Shown: positions 1-5,201, numbered from the stretch's first letter. The stretch is 8,066 bases of DNA from Campylobacteraceae bacterium (GCA_031290675.1 JAITNC010000096.1:1-8066); one strand, 5' to 3'. Notes: generated from the sequence alone by a model not told the origin. A program made the numbers and translations.

Positions 1-262
1 ATTTATTTTAAAAGGTTCAAAATATCAAAGATTGGCAAGCGCAGGCATAAGATTATGTAGGACTTCACTTCGCTTATTTGTATATTAATTTTTCAGGATT
101 TGATAGGAATATAAAATGATTTTTGGAGTAACAAGGTCTAGTGTTTATATGACTAGGTGGTAAAGCATGGGAGTTAAATAGGGCATACTCGGAAGATGAG
201 TAGATGTTTTTTGGGCGAGAGTAGATGATGATTTGGTCAGAGAGATGATACAAAGCTCTGCT

Positions 263-307
263 GGTATCGTTCGGTCAAAGTTTGCGAAGTAAAACCGACA
301 CTATACC
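263..307. repeat. Imperfect inverted repeat next to the REP-like element
   Basis: GGTAT (263-267) and TCGGT (271-275) face ACCGA (294-298) and ATACC (303-307), with 3-4 unpaired bases between the two stem segments and an 18-base loop. It lies only 6 bp before the larger inverted repeat at 314-410, so the two may be parts of one composite element. No function is visible. Confidence 0.4.
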
Positions 308-313
308 TTATTG

Positions 314-410
314 TGTCATTCGTGAGCGAAGTAAAGAATCTGTGTTTATTCGTGTGTTTTATATTTTTTAAAAGAGAACTGAGATTCTTCGGTTACGCCT
401 CTGAATGACA
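314..410. repeat. REP/MITE-like imperfect palindrome
   Basis: The left arm at 314-341 begins TGTCATTC and ends AAAGAATCT. The right arm at 382-410 begins AGATTCTTCGG and ends GAATGACA. The reverse complement of the right arm matches the left arm across both ends with a few central mismatches and a one-base length difference, leaving a loop of about 40 bases. From memory, arms of the type TGTCATTC...GAAGAATCT recur many times in a wide range of bacterial genomes as non-coding repeats, so this is probably one copy of a dispersed family. No transposase is nearby. Only one clear copy lies in this window, so dispersal is inferred. Confidence 0.6.
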
Positions 411-461
411 ATAGAGGGTGGCAGAGAGTTAAGTCGTTCAAGCTTCACGATGATGCAAATG

Positions 462-484
462 GGCTTCGCAAGCCTGCAATGACA
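462..484. repeat. Short hairpin with a repeat-like AATGACA end
   Basis: GGCTT (462-466) and AAGCC (470-474) form a perfect 5-bp stem around CGC, and the sequence continues to TGCAATGACA (475-484). The end resembles the right end of the element at 314-410, so this may be a broken arm of a related repeat. The match is short and could be chance. Confidence 0.3.
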
Positions 485-523
485 GCGGGGCGTTGTGTAT
501 GACAAAACATCTCAAAAGAAAAC

Positions 524-552
524 TTGACAAAGCCTCCTATCTGCAATACAAT
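524..552 (+). promoter_or_regulatory. Near-consensus sigma70 promoter of the toxin-antitoxin remnant
   Basis: A perfect -35 hexamer TTGACA (524-529) is followed by a 17-bp spacer and TACAAT (547-552), one mismatch from the -10 consensus. The predicted transcription start is near 559, about 20 bases before an ATG at 579 that has an AAGGA ribosome-binding site. It is the only promoter in the window with a full -35 box, which suggests a strong promoter of a mobile toxin-antitoxin cassette that has outlived its reading frame. Confidence 0.7.
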
Positions 553-567
553 AACAAAAAATAGAAA

Positions 568-572
568 AAGGA
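568..572 (+). promoter_or_regulatory. Ribosome-binding site of the decayed antitoxin
   Basis: AAGGA lies 6 bases before the ATG at 579-581 and downstream of the promoter at 524-552. The promoter, binding site and start codon are all intact although the reading frame they serve is broken. Confidence 0.5.
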
Positions 573-578
573 TTTGAG

Positions 579-853
579 ATGATACAAGTAGAGCGAGTTA
601 CAAAATTTTAAAGAAAAAAGAGTGGATACAAGTGAGAATTATATACCTACTAAAGGGGATTTGATGTTTAGGAAAACCAAAGCTTAACTGATGACGAAGA
701 GTATAGCAGATTATATTCAAGATGTTTATGGAAGCTGGAATATCAAGTGTGCTTGAAAGAGCATTTACATATCTAGCCGAAGCTAAAAATATAAAACCAA
801 CCAAAGCCAATATCAACAAACTCAAAGCACAGTTTTTACCCAAAGTCCACTGA
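579..853 (+). pseudogene. Decayed HigA-type antitoxin
   Basis: No single frame is open, but joining frames gives a recognisable N-terminal half of a probable addiction-module antidote protein. One frame reads FDV, a TAG stop (669-671), then ENQSLTDDEE to 701. Skipping one base (702) gives IADYIQDVY (703-729). Skipping another (730) gives EAGISSVLERAFTYLAEAKNI, then a short tail ending at TGA 851-853. This follows the family pattern of LxDxEEIAxYL, EEGD and ALGDIAKAKG. The segment that should follow, a helix-turn-helix of roughly 20 residues, is missing, as if deleted between AKNI and KPTK. Codons 579-659 contain three more stops (609, 633, 651) and are less certain. The TGA overlaps the toxin ATG (TGATG), as in a coupled pair. 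The family call is from pattern memory; the frameshifts are read directly. Confidence 0.6.
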
Positions 854-1101
854 TGAAAGTTGTGGAGTCAGACATTTATCTGAAATGGCTTTCAAGCTTG
901 CAAGACGCCAAAAGCCAAACGCTCTATCAATACAAAAAAAGATTTAATAGAGAGCACAATGATTATTTTGGGAATTTCAAAAATTTGGGCGATGGCGTTA
1001 GTGAGTTAAAGGTTGATAAAGGTGCAGGATATAGAGTTTATTACCACATCAAAGATGGCAAAGTCTATTTTTTACGCGGCGGCGATAAATCACACCAATA
1101 A
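853..1101 (+). CDS. Truncated HigB/RelE-type toxin (addiction-module killer protein)
   Basis: The 82-residue product matches the RelE/HigB superfamily killer-protein pattern: KWLSSLQD near residues 11-18, GNFKNLGDGVSELKV at about 40-54, GAGYRVYYHI at about 57-66, and the C-terminal GGDKSHQ. Intact members are mRNA-cleaving toxins neutralised by a partner antitoxin. Family members normally continue for about 15-25 residues after GGDKSxQ as a helix beginning with a charged DI motif. Here a TAA (1099-1101) follows GGDKSHQ, and the same frame then reads SDINKTKKTLLQML and stays open to TGA 1168-1170, so the gene probably lost its C-terminus by a nonsense change. The start overlaps the upstream antitoxin stop, with no good ribosome-binding site. 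Whether the short form is toxic cannot be told. The broken antitoxin suggests it is inactive or controlled from elsewhere. Confidence 0.75.
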   Translation: MKVVESDIYLKWLSSLQDAKSQTLYQYKKRFNREHNDYFGNFKNLGDGVSELKVDKGAGYRVYYHIKDGKVYFLRGGDKSHQ

Positions 1102-1170
1102 AGCGATATAAATAAAACCAAAAAGACACTGTTGCAGATGCTGCGAGAGATAGACAGCGTGGTTTTGTGA
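1102..1170 (+). pseudogene. Severed C-terminal tail of the toxin
   Basis: These 22 codons continue the toxin frame past its TAA and end at TGA 1168-1170. They read SDINKTKKTLLQMLREID and a few more residues, which fits the DIxKAK...L helix that ends killer proteins of this family. With the tail the toxin would span about 105 codons, close to the usual family length. The simplest explanation is a single change of a sense codon such as AAA to TAA at 1099. Confidence 0.55.
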
Positions 1171-1180
1171 GATTATGACA

Positions 1181-1217
1181 CAATTCCCATAATATATTAA
1201 ATTATTTGTGGGATTTG
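1181..1217. terminator. Possible bidirectional terminator hairpin
   Basis: CAATTCCCA (1181-1189) faces TGGGATTTG (1209-1217) with one mismatch, and the AT-rich interior can extend the stem (ATAAT at 1189-1193 with ATTAT at 1201-1205). It sits between the convergent toxin and permease genes and overlaps the last codons of the permease. No T-run follows on either strand, so termination is only suggested by position. Confidence 0.3.
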
Positions 1218-2080
1218 AAAATCCATATGCGGTTAAGCATATAGACCGCCAAGATAGACGCCGCTATGCCGATAAGTGTGAAAAGATTTAACCTCTCCCC
1301 TAAAGCCAAAGCCCCTACGATGACTGCCGAAGCGGGCGCTATAAACATAAACGAGCTGACCTTTTCTGCGCCGAGTTTTTTTGTGCCGAGAAAAAATAGC
1401 GTTGTAGCTATGGACGTGCTGATGACCGAAACAAACAGCGTATTGAGCCAAAATCTCATGTCGGTATTTGATGAGATAATGACGTTCAAATCCGTAAACG
1501 CCAAGACCATCACAGCGGTCAGAGAGTACATATAAAACGAAAAAACGACGACATTGACCTTGATGTGAGAGCTGGCTATCGTGATGAGCGACCAGAGAAA
1601 TGCGCCGAGCACGAAGTAGAGATTGTAAGCGGTAAATATCTTTTGTGCGTTAAACTGCCAAACGCCAAGCATCATCATCGTCCCCAAAAAACCAAGACAG
1701 AGCGCGCAAATATCAAGCTTTTGAATGGCGTGCTTATAAAAGAGGGCGAGCAAAATAAATGTATTGATAGGCGAAAAAGCGTTGATAAACGCACCCGCCA
1801 AAGAGGCCGAACCAAGCTGCGTACCCATAAAAACCACATATCCGTACACCGCAGTCAAAAGTGCGACCAAAAACGCTATGAGCAGACTTTGTCTATCTAT
1901 AGCGAAGCGCTGCCTTAAGATGATAACGATAAAAAATGACGACAGGGCGGTTATGGCGTATCGCACAAACACAAGCTCGGCTGTGGGCAGATATTCGTTC
2001 ATAATCTTTATACTAGACCACGACGCACCCCACGCTATCATCGCGCCAAACATGAAGATGAGAAAGATGTTTTTTCGCAC
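1202..2080 (-). CDS. DMT-superfamily (EamA) inner-membrane permease
   Basis: This 292-residue, strongly hydrophobic protein shows the EamA/RhaT duplication, probably ten membrane helices in two homologous halves. The first half opens with AWGASW (residues 16-21) and FVRYAI (38-43) and carries an SP in its last helices (about 103-104). The second half opens with GAFLWSLITIASS (159-171) and ends with LGAEKVSSFMFIAP (236-249) and LGERL (260-264), the usual last-helix signature. Such proteins mostly export metabolites or amino acids by secondary transport; the substrate cannot be told from sequence. The start is a GTG (2078-2080), chosen because AAAAAGG lies 6 bases upstream and the protein begins in the usual place just before helix 1. 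It is transcribed alone, convergent with the toxin remnant and divergent from the lipoprotein gene. Confidence 0.9.
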   Translation of the reverse strand: MRKNIFLIFMFGAMIAWGASWSSIKIMNEYLPTAELVFVRYAITALSSFFIVIILRQRFAIDRQSLLIAFLVALLTAVYGYVVFMGTQLGSASLAGAFINAFSPINTFILLALFYKHAIQKLDICALCLGFLGTMMMLGVWQFNAQKIFTAYNLYFVLGAFLWSLITIASSHIKVNVVVFSFYMYSLTAVMVLAFTDLNVIISSNTDMRFWLNTLFVSVISTSIATTLFFLGTKKLGAEKVSSFMFIAPASAVIVGALALGERLNLFTLIGIAASILAVYMLNRIWIFKSHK

Positions 2081-2086
2081 GATGCG

Positions 2087-2093
2087 CCTTTTT
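2087..2093 (-). promoter_or_regulatory. Ribosome-binding site for the GTG start of the permease
   Basis: On the minus strand AAAAAGG ends 6 bases before the GTG at 2078-2080. There is no in-frame ATG near this position, so the site decides the start. Confidence 0.6.
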
Positions 2094-2120
2094 AGCTCTT
2101 GAGGTAGTCAAAGTTGAATT

Positions 2121-2149
2121 ATTGTACTATTTTTATCAGAAATAAGCAA
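2121..2149 (-). promoter_or_regulatory. Putative promoter of the EamA permease
   Basis: On the minus strand TTGCTT (2144-2149) is followed by a 17-bp spacer and TACAAT (2121-2126), placing the start of transcription near 2114. The -10 box is good; the -35 box matches TTGACA only in its first half. Confidence 0.5.
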
Positions 2150-2164
2150 TAGTATTTTAAAAAA

Positions 2165-2178
2165 TGATATGCATATCA
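2165..2178. promoter_or_regulatory. 14-bp perfect palindrome, candidate operator
   Basis: TGATATGCATATCA is a perfect palindrome in the divergent region between the permease and lipoprotein genes. It lies 15 bp upstream of the permease -35 box and 45 bp upstream of the lipoprotein -10 box. The TGATA...TATCA halves resemble the GATAAT-type halves of Fur-like boxes, but the centre differs, so the cognate regulator is unknown. Confidence 0.4.
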
Positions 2179-2223
2179 ATCTAAAAATATAGTTTCTTTA
2201 TTTCAAATTTAATATTAATAATA

Positions 2224-2229
2224 TATAAT
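2224..2229 (+). promoter_or_regulatory. -10 box of the lipoprotein gene
   Basis: A perfect TATAAT lies 32 bp before the ATG at 2262, preceded by alternating A/T tracts (2185-2223) and no convincing -35 box. This is the usual look of a housekeeping promoter in Campylobacter-like bacteria. Confidence 0.6.
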
Positions 2230-2250
2230 ATGAACATTAAAAAATTTTAT

Positions 2251-2256
2251 TGGAGG
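2251..2256 (+). promoter_or_regulatory. Ribosome-binding site fixing the lipoprotein start
   Basis: TGGAGG lies 5 bases before the ATG at 2262-2264. This favours that ATG over an in-frame TTG at 2250, which would put the site inside the coding region. Confidence 0.75.
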
Positions 2257-2261
2257 TTTGT

Positions 2262-2684
2262 ATGGTTAGATACTTGTTTCTTATTGTTGGTGGAATGTTA
2301 TTGTTTTCAGGTTGTTATGTAAAACAAAATGTCTCACCCGTGGACTCTGTCAAGACAAAAGATATCTGCATTATCAAAAATATCTACGATGACCACGACA
2401 TAGTTGGAGCATATACAAGAGCTCTTCAAAGTAAGGGTTATAAGGTTACTGTCAAGCAATCAACAGAGTCAAATAACGTTTGTCCTTTGACCACTTCTTT
2501 CAACGTACACTGGGGTTTTAGCAGAGGTGTTTACTTGAGTCTGTTGCATTTGTATGTTTACCAAAATGGAAAATCCGTTGGAGAGGCGCTTTATGATGTA
2601 CAGGGCGGCTGGGCATCAGAGATAAGCAAACGCAAAAAAGCTGAAGACACCGTAATAGAATTAGTCAATAGATTGTACCCTTAA
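2262..2684 (+). CDS. Small lipoprotein, Sbal_3080 family-like
   Basis: The 140-residue product starts MVRYLFLIVGG and has a lipobox LFSGC ending at Cys18, so it should be processed by signal peptidase II and anchored by lipid in the inner or outer membrane. The mature part has ICIIKN at about 37-42, a tract predicting a helix (VGAYTRALQSKGYKV), a second cysteine in the CPLTTSF segment (about 77-83), an aromatic LHLYVYQNGKSVGEALYD strand pair, a GGW, and a C-terminal helix ending LVNRLYP. From memory this order of motifs (CIIxN, ALxxKGY, CPLTTxY, VYQNGKxVGEAxYD, final LVxxLFP) is that of the Sbal_3080 family of lipoproteins, whose function is unknown. It has its own promoter and a 3' hairpin, so it is monocistronic, divergent from the permease and convergent with fabG. 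Confidence 0.75.
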   Translation: MVRYLFLIVGGMLLFSGCYVKQNVSPVDSVKTKDICIIKNIYDDHDIVGAYTRALQSKGYKVTVKQSTESNNVCPLTTSFNVHWGFSRGVYLSLLHLYVYQNGKSVGEALYDVQGGWASEISKRKKAEDTVIELVNRLYP

Positions 2685-2700
2685 TCATCGTACAAATATA

Positions 2701-2734
2701 GTTATTGTGTGTCAATTTGTTGGCACGCAATAAC
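2701..2734 (+). terminator. Strong hairpin after the lipoprotein gene
   Basis: Fifteen bases (2701-2715, GTTATTGTGTGTCAA) pair with 2720-2734 (TTGGCACGCAATAAC) around a TTTG loop. Thirteen pairs are Watson-Crick. The other two (2708 with 2727, 2712 with 2723) are U-G wobbles in plus-strand RNA but would be A-C mismatches in minus-strand RNA. The structure therefore suits a transcript of the lipoprotein gene, which ends 16 bp upstream. The following TTGCATTT is a weak U-tract, so it may terminate transcription or protect the 3' end. Confidence 0.6.
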
Positions 2735-2859
2735 TTGCATTTAAAAAACAAACTCTCTTTTACCCATCTTTTTTCTATTTATATCTTTGTGTTATTCCTG
2801 CCAAAAGTTGTTTATTTTCGCCGAATAGCATTGTTGAACAGATGTTTATTTAGCCAAGA

Positions 2860-2918
2860 TTGTCACGTTTGCTCAAAACCATTCGCAAACTCAGGGCTTC
2901 GACTTGCCACGATGACAA
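2860..2918. repeat. REP-like imperfect palindrome downstream of fabG
   Basis: TTGTCACG (2860-2867) faces CGATGACAA (2910-2918) with one extra base, and inside it GTTTGC (2867-2872) pairs perfectly with GCAAAC (2885-2890). A GGCTTCGACTTGCC segment follows. The TGTCA/TGACA ends and TTCG core resemble the element at 314-410 and common dispersed bacterial repeats. It lies in the intergenic space between the convergent lipoprotein and fabG genes, where such repeats usually sit. Confidence 0.45.
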
Positions 2919-2921
2919 AAG

Positions 2922-2936
2922 AGGGGGAACTCCCCT
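2922..2936 (-). terminator. Weak candidate terminator of gpmI-fabG
   Basis: AGGGG (2922-2926) and CCCCT (2932-2936) form a 5-bp stem with a 5-base loop. On the minus strand it is followed by CTTTTG. It overlaps the fabG stop codon (2935-2937). Position and GC content fit an intrinsic terminator, but both stem and T-run are short. Confidence 0.3.
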
Positions 2937-3678
2937 ACATATATATCCCGCCGTTTACTTTCAGTGTTTCTCCCGTGATATAAGCGGCGTGGTCGCTCAA
3001 CAAAAACGCCACAGCGTCCGCTACATCTTTTGGTTCGCCAAATCTTTTAAGTGGTACTTTTTCTATAAATGCCGCTTTTATCTCATCGCTAAGTTTGTCC
3101 GTCATATCTGTAGCGATAAAGCCCGGCGTTACTGTGTTGTATCTGACATTTCTTGAGGCGGATTCTTGTGCAAAACTTTTTGTCATGGCGATAACTCCGC
3201 CTTTGCTCGCCGAGTAGTTCGTTTGACCGATATTTCCGCTCTCCCCAACGACAGAGGCGATATTTACAACGCTGCCAAAACGCTGCTTGCTCATCACCTT
3301 CAAAGCTTCACGGCAACCGACAAAAACAGCCGTCAGATTTACATCTAACACAGACGAAAAATCCTCTTTTTTCATACGAAGAGCGAGTTTGTCGTTTGTG
3401 ATACCGGCGTTGTTCACGAGATATGAAAGCTCGCCATCGCTCTGCGTGATGGTTTTGATACCGTCTATAAAAGCTTGCTCGTCCGATGTGTCAAAGCCGA
3501 TAACAGCCGCCCTGCCGCCCTCTTTTTCTATCAAAGCTTGCAATTCGTCAGCCACGCTCGGGTTTGAGCGGTAATTTATCCAGACTTTGAGTCCGTATCT
3601 CGCCAAAGTGATGGCTATCTCTTTTCCTATGCCTCTTGAGGCGCCCGTGATTAATACATTTTTTCCGCTAAATTTCAT
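2935..3678 (-). CDS. fabG: 3-oxoacyl-[acyl-carrier-protein] reductase
   Basis: This 247-residue classical short-chain dehydrogenase reduces 3-oxoacyl-ACP to 3-hydroxyacyl-ACP with NADPH, in the cytosolic elongation cycle of fatty-acid synthesis. Visible motifs are the cofactor-binding TGASRGIG (11-18), NNAG (89-92), and the catalytic tetrad Asn114, Ser142, Tyr155 and Lys159 in the YSASK context, followed by TPGFIATDM (184-192) and the C-terminal VNGGIYM typical of FabG. Length is normal for the family. The ATG at 3676-3678 is chosen because AAGGA lies 7 bases upstream; an in-frame TTG at 3693 would add five residues and directly abut the gpmI stop. It follows gpmI after only 15 bp, so the two are probably cotranscribed. 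SDR enzymes can be confused, but the motifs and ending fit FabG well. Confidence 0.93.
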   Translation of the reverse strand: MKFSGKNVLITGASRGIGKEIAITLARYGLKVWINYRSNPSVADELQALIEKEGGRAAVIGFDTSDEQAFIDGIKTITQSDGELSYLVNNAGITNDKLALRMKKEDFSSVLDVNLTAVFVGCREALKVMSKQRFGSVVNIASVVGESGNIGQTNYSASKGGVIAMTKSFAQESASRNVRYNTVTPGFIATDMTDKLSDEIKAAFIEKVPLKRFGEPKDVADAVAFLLSDHAAYITGETLKVNGGIYM

Positions 3679-3685
3679 CGTCCGT

Positions 3686-3690
3686 TCCTT
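3686..3690 (-). promoter_or_regulatory. Ribosome-binding site fixing the fabG start
   Basis: On the minus strand AAGGA ends 7 bases before the ATG at 3676-3678. It lies within the 15-bp gap after the gpmI stop, so fabG can be translated independently within the operon. Confidence 0.7.
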
Positions 3691-3693
3691 CAA

Positions 3694-5172
3694 TTAAAAT
3701 AATGCTTCGTCCATAACTTCAGGCTTTTTGAGCCCCATAAGTTTCAAAACAGTAGCCGCTATATTGGCAAGAGAGCCGTTTCTCAGCTCACGAACCTCAG
3801 CTGCGTCCACAAAACAAAAAACCTCAAAAGTCGTGTGATTTGTGAGCGGTGAGTTTTCACTCTCTCTCATCGCCTCGCAGTTGCCGTGGTCGCTTGTCAA
3901 GACAAACTTATAGCCAAGCTCTTTAGCCGCCCTGTGTATCCTGCCAAGCTCCCTGTCCACCGCCTCAACAGCCTTTATCGCCGCTTCGTAATTGCCCGTA
4001 TGGCCGACCATATCGCCGTTTGCGAAGTTCACGACTATAAATCCAAACTCCGCTTCCATGGCTTTCAACACAGCGTCCGCCACCTCTTTTGCGCTCATCT
4101 CCGGCTTGAGGTCGTAAGTCTGCACTTTCGGGCTTGGTATCAAGACTCTCGTTTCGCCGCTAAGCGGTGTTTCACGCCCGCCGTTGAAAAAGAACGTTAC
4201 ATGTGCGTACTTTTCGGTTTCGGCAGTGTGAAATTGCGATATGCCACTTTGCGAGATGATTTCGGGGAGCGTTTCGTGCGGATTTTGCGAAGGGAAAAGG
4301 ACAGGAAAAGCAAAACTTTTGTCATAATCACACATCGTGATGATACTCACACTCTTTCGCTTCCGCTCAAAGCCCTCAAACTCCTCTACGCCAATGGCTT
4401 TGACTATCTGCCTCATTCGGTCGTTTCTAAAGTTGGCAAACAGCAGTCCATCGCCATCGCTCACGCCTTTATACCCGCCAAACGCCGCAGGTTCTAAAAA
4501 CTCGTCCGTTATGTTTTTATCGTACATTGATTTTATATATTTTATTGGTTCAAGTCCGCTCCCGCTCCCACCCTCAACGATAGTTTTGTACGCGCGCTCT
4601 ACCCTCTCCCAGCGGTTATCTCTATCCATAGCGTAAAAACGCCCGCTTATCGTGGCAAGCTTGATATCTTCGTCACAAATGCCGAGCAAATCCTCTATAA
4701 AACCCACAGATGAAACAGGGCTCACGTCCCGCCCGTCCGTGATAGCGTGTAAAAATACTTTTTTGCCGCTTTGCTTGGCTATTTGCGCCAAAGCTTTCAC
4801 GTGTTCTATGTGCGAATGCACACCCCCGTCGCTTGCAAGAGCTACGATATGGATATCTTTTGAGGCACTCAAAAAGTCGTTTAAAACGCTGTTTTTAGCC
4901 AAAGAGCCGTCTTTTATCGCCATAGAAATTTTGACGAGATTTTGGTACAAAATCCTGCCGCTGCCTATGCACATATGTCCGACTTCGCTGTTGCCCATCT
5001 GCCCCTCAGGCAGACCTACAGCAAGCCCGGAAGTGCGCAAAAGCGAGTGTGGGACATCGGCGAAAAGCATATCATAAGTCGGTTTTTTGGCGTTGGCGAA
5101 AGCGTTGTAAAAACTGCTCTCGTTGTATCCGATGCCGTCAGTGATAATCAAAATCGTTTTATTAAATTTCAT
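3694..5172 (-). CDS. gpmI: 2,3-bisphosphoglycerate-independent phosphoglycerate mutase
   Basis: This 492-residue cytosolic enzyme interconverts 3- and 2-phosphoglycerate in glycolysis and gluconeogenesis, using a metal pair and a phosphoserine intermediate. It belongs to the alkaline phosphatase superfamily. Visible residues are metal-binding Asp12 in TDGIG, the phosphorylated Ser62 in GQMGNSEVGH (57-66), the substrate-site segments SDGGVHSH (114-121) and TDGRD (145-149), ISGRFYAMDRDNRW (175-188) and FRNDRMRQ (248-255), then metal ligands in NFANGDMVGHTG (382-393), TSDHGN (426-431) and NHTT (445-448). All key residues are present. It is a little shorter than the roughly 510 residues usual elsewhere. 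A weak AGGA lies 9 bases before the ATG. It is the first gene of a minus-strand operon with fabG and is divergent from ppnP. Confidence 0.96.
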   Translation of the reverse strand: MKFNKTILIITDGIGYNESSFYNAFANAKKPTYDMLFADVPHSLLRTSGLAVGLPEGQMGNSEVGHMCIGSGRILYQNLVKISMAIKDGSLAKNSVLNDFLSASKDIHIVALASDGGVHSHIEHVKALAQIAKQSGKKVFLHAITDGRDVSPVSSVGFIEDLLGICDEDIKLATISGRFYAMDRDNRWERVERAYKTIVEGGSGSGLEPIKYIKSMYDKNITDEFLEPAAFGGYKGVSDGDGLLFANFRNDRMRQIVKAIGVEEFEGFERKRKSVSIITMCDYDKSFAFPVLFPSQNPHETLPEIISQSGISQFHTAETEKYAHVTFFFNGGRETPLSGETRVLIPSPKVQTYDLKPEMSAKEVADAVLKAMEAEFGFIVVNFANGDMVGHTGNYEAAIKAVEAVDRELGRIHRAAKELGYKFVLTSDHGNCEAMRESENSPLTNHTTFEVFCFVDAAEVRELRNGSLANIAATVLKLMGLKKPEVMDEALF

Positions 5173-5201
5173 AGTTTAAAATCCTAATTTTAAGCGTCAT
5201 C

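Larger units (their letters stand above)
1..523. other. Gene-free stretch with scattered inverted repeats
   Basis: No reading frame in this AT-rich stretch has both reasonable length and recognisable protein character; all six frames are broken by frequent stops. One frame is open from the window edge to a TAA at 86-88, but its 28 codons match nothing I know. What can be seen is a series of imperfect inverted repeats at 263-307, 314-410 and 462-474, rich in short TTCG/CGAA segments and TGACA/TGTCA ends. I read the stretch as non-coding accessory DNA next to a decaying toxin-antitoxin module. An unrecognised small RNA cannot be excluded. Confidence 0.6.

Noticed and set aside
1..88. Open frame running in from the window edge to a TAA at 86-88
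   Set aside because: Only 28 codons are visible and none resembles a known protein end; it cannot be separated from random sequence.
138..156. Small inverted repeat CTAGT/ACTAG with a 9-base loop
   Set aside because: A 5-bp stem with no T-run and no neighbouring gene is expected by chance.
198..227. Direct repeat GAGTAGATG at 198-206 and 219-227, 21 bp apart
   Set aside because: Nine bases in a purine-rich stretch can recur by chance, and no promoter or gene nearby gives it meaning. It was not strong enough to call an operator.
598..843. An 81-codon minus-strand frame with a signal-peptide-like N-terminus
   Set aside because: It is antisense to the antitoxin remnant, has no ribosome-binding site of note and no family resemblance; its hydrophobic start comes from AT-rich antisense codons.
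1565..1918. A 117-codon plus-strand frame inside the permease gene
   Set aside because: It is highly basic, unlike any known protein, and fully antisense to an EamA permease with clear membrane helices.
2705..2983. A 92-codon plus-strand frame between the lipoprotein gene and fabG
   Set aside because: It runs through the hairpin and the REP-like repeat and into the end of fabG; its composition is not protein-like and no domain is visible.
3679..3693. An upstream TTG start adding five residues to FabG
   Set aside because: The TTG directly follows the gpmI stop and has no ribosome-binding site of its own; AAGGA is correctly placed for the ATG at 3678.
3886..4497. A 203-codon plus-strand frame inside gpmI
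   Set aside because: It is antisense to strongly conserved gpmI coding sequence; the length is a by-product of the codon usage on the other strand.
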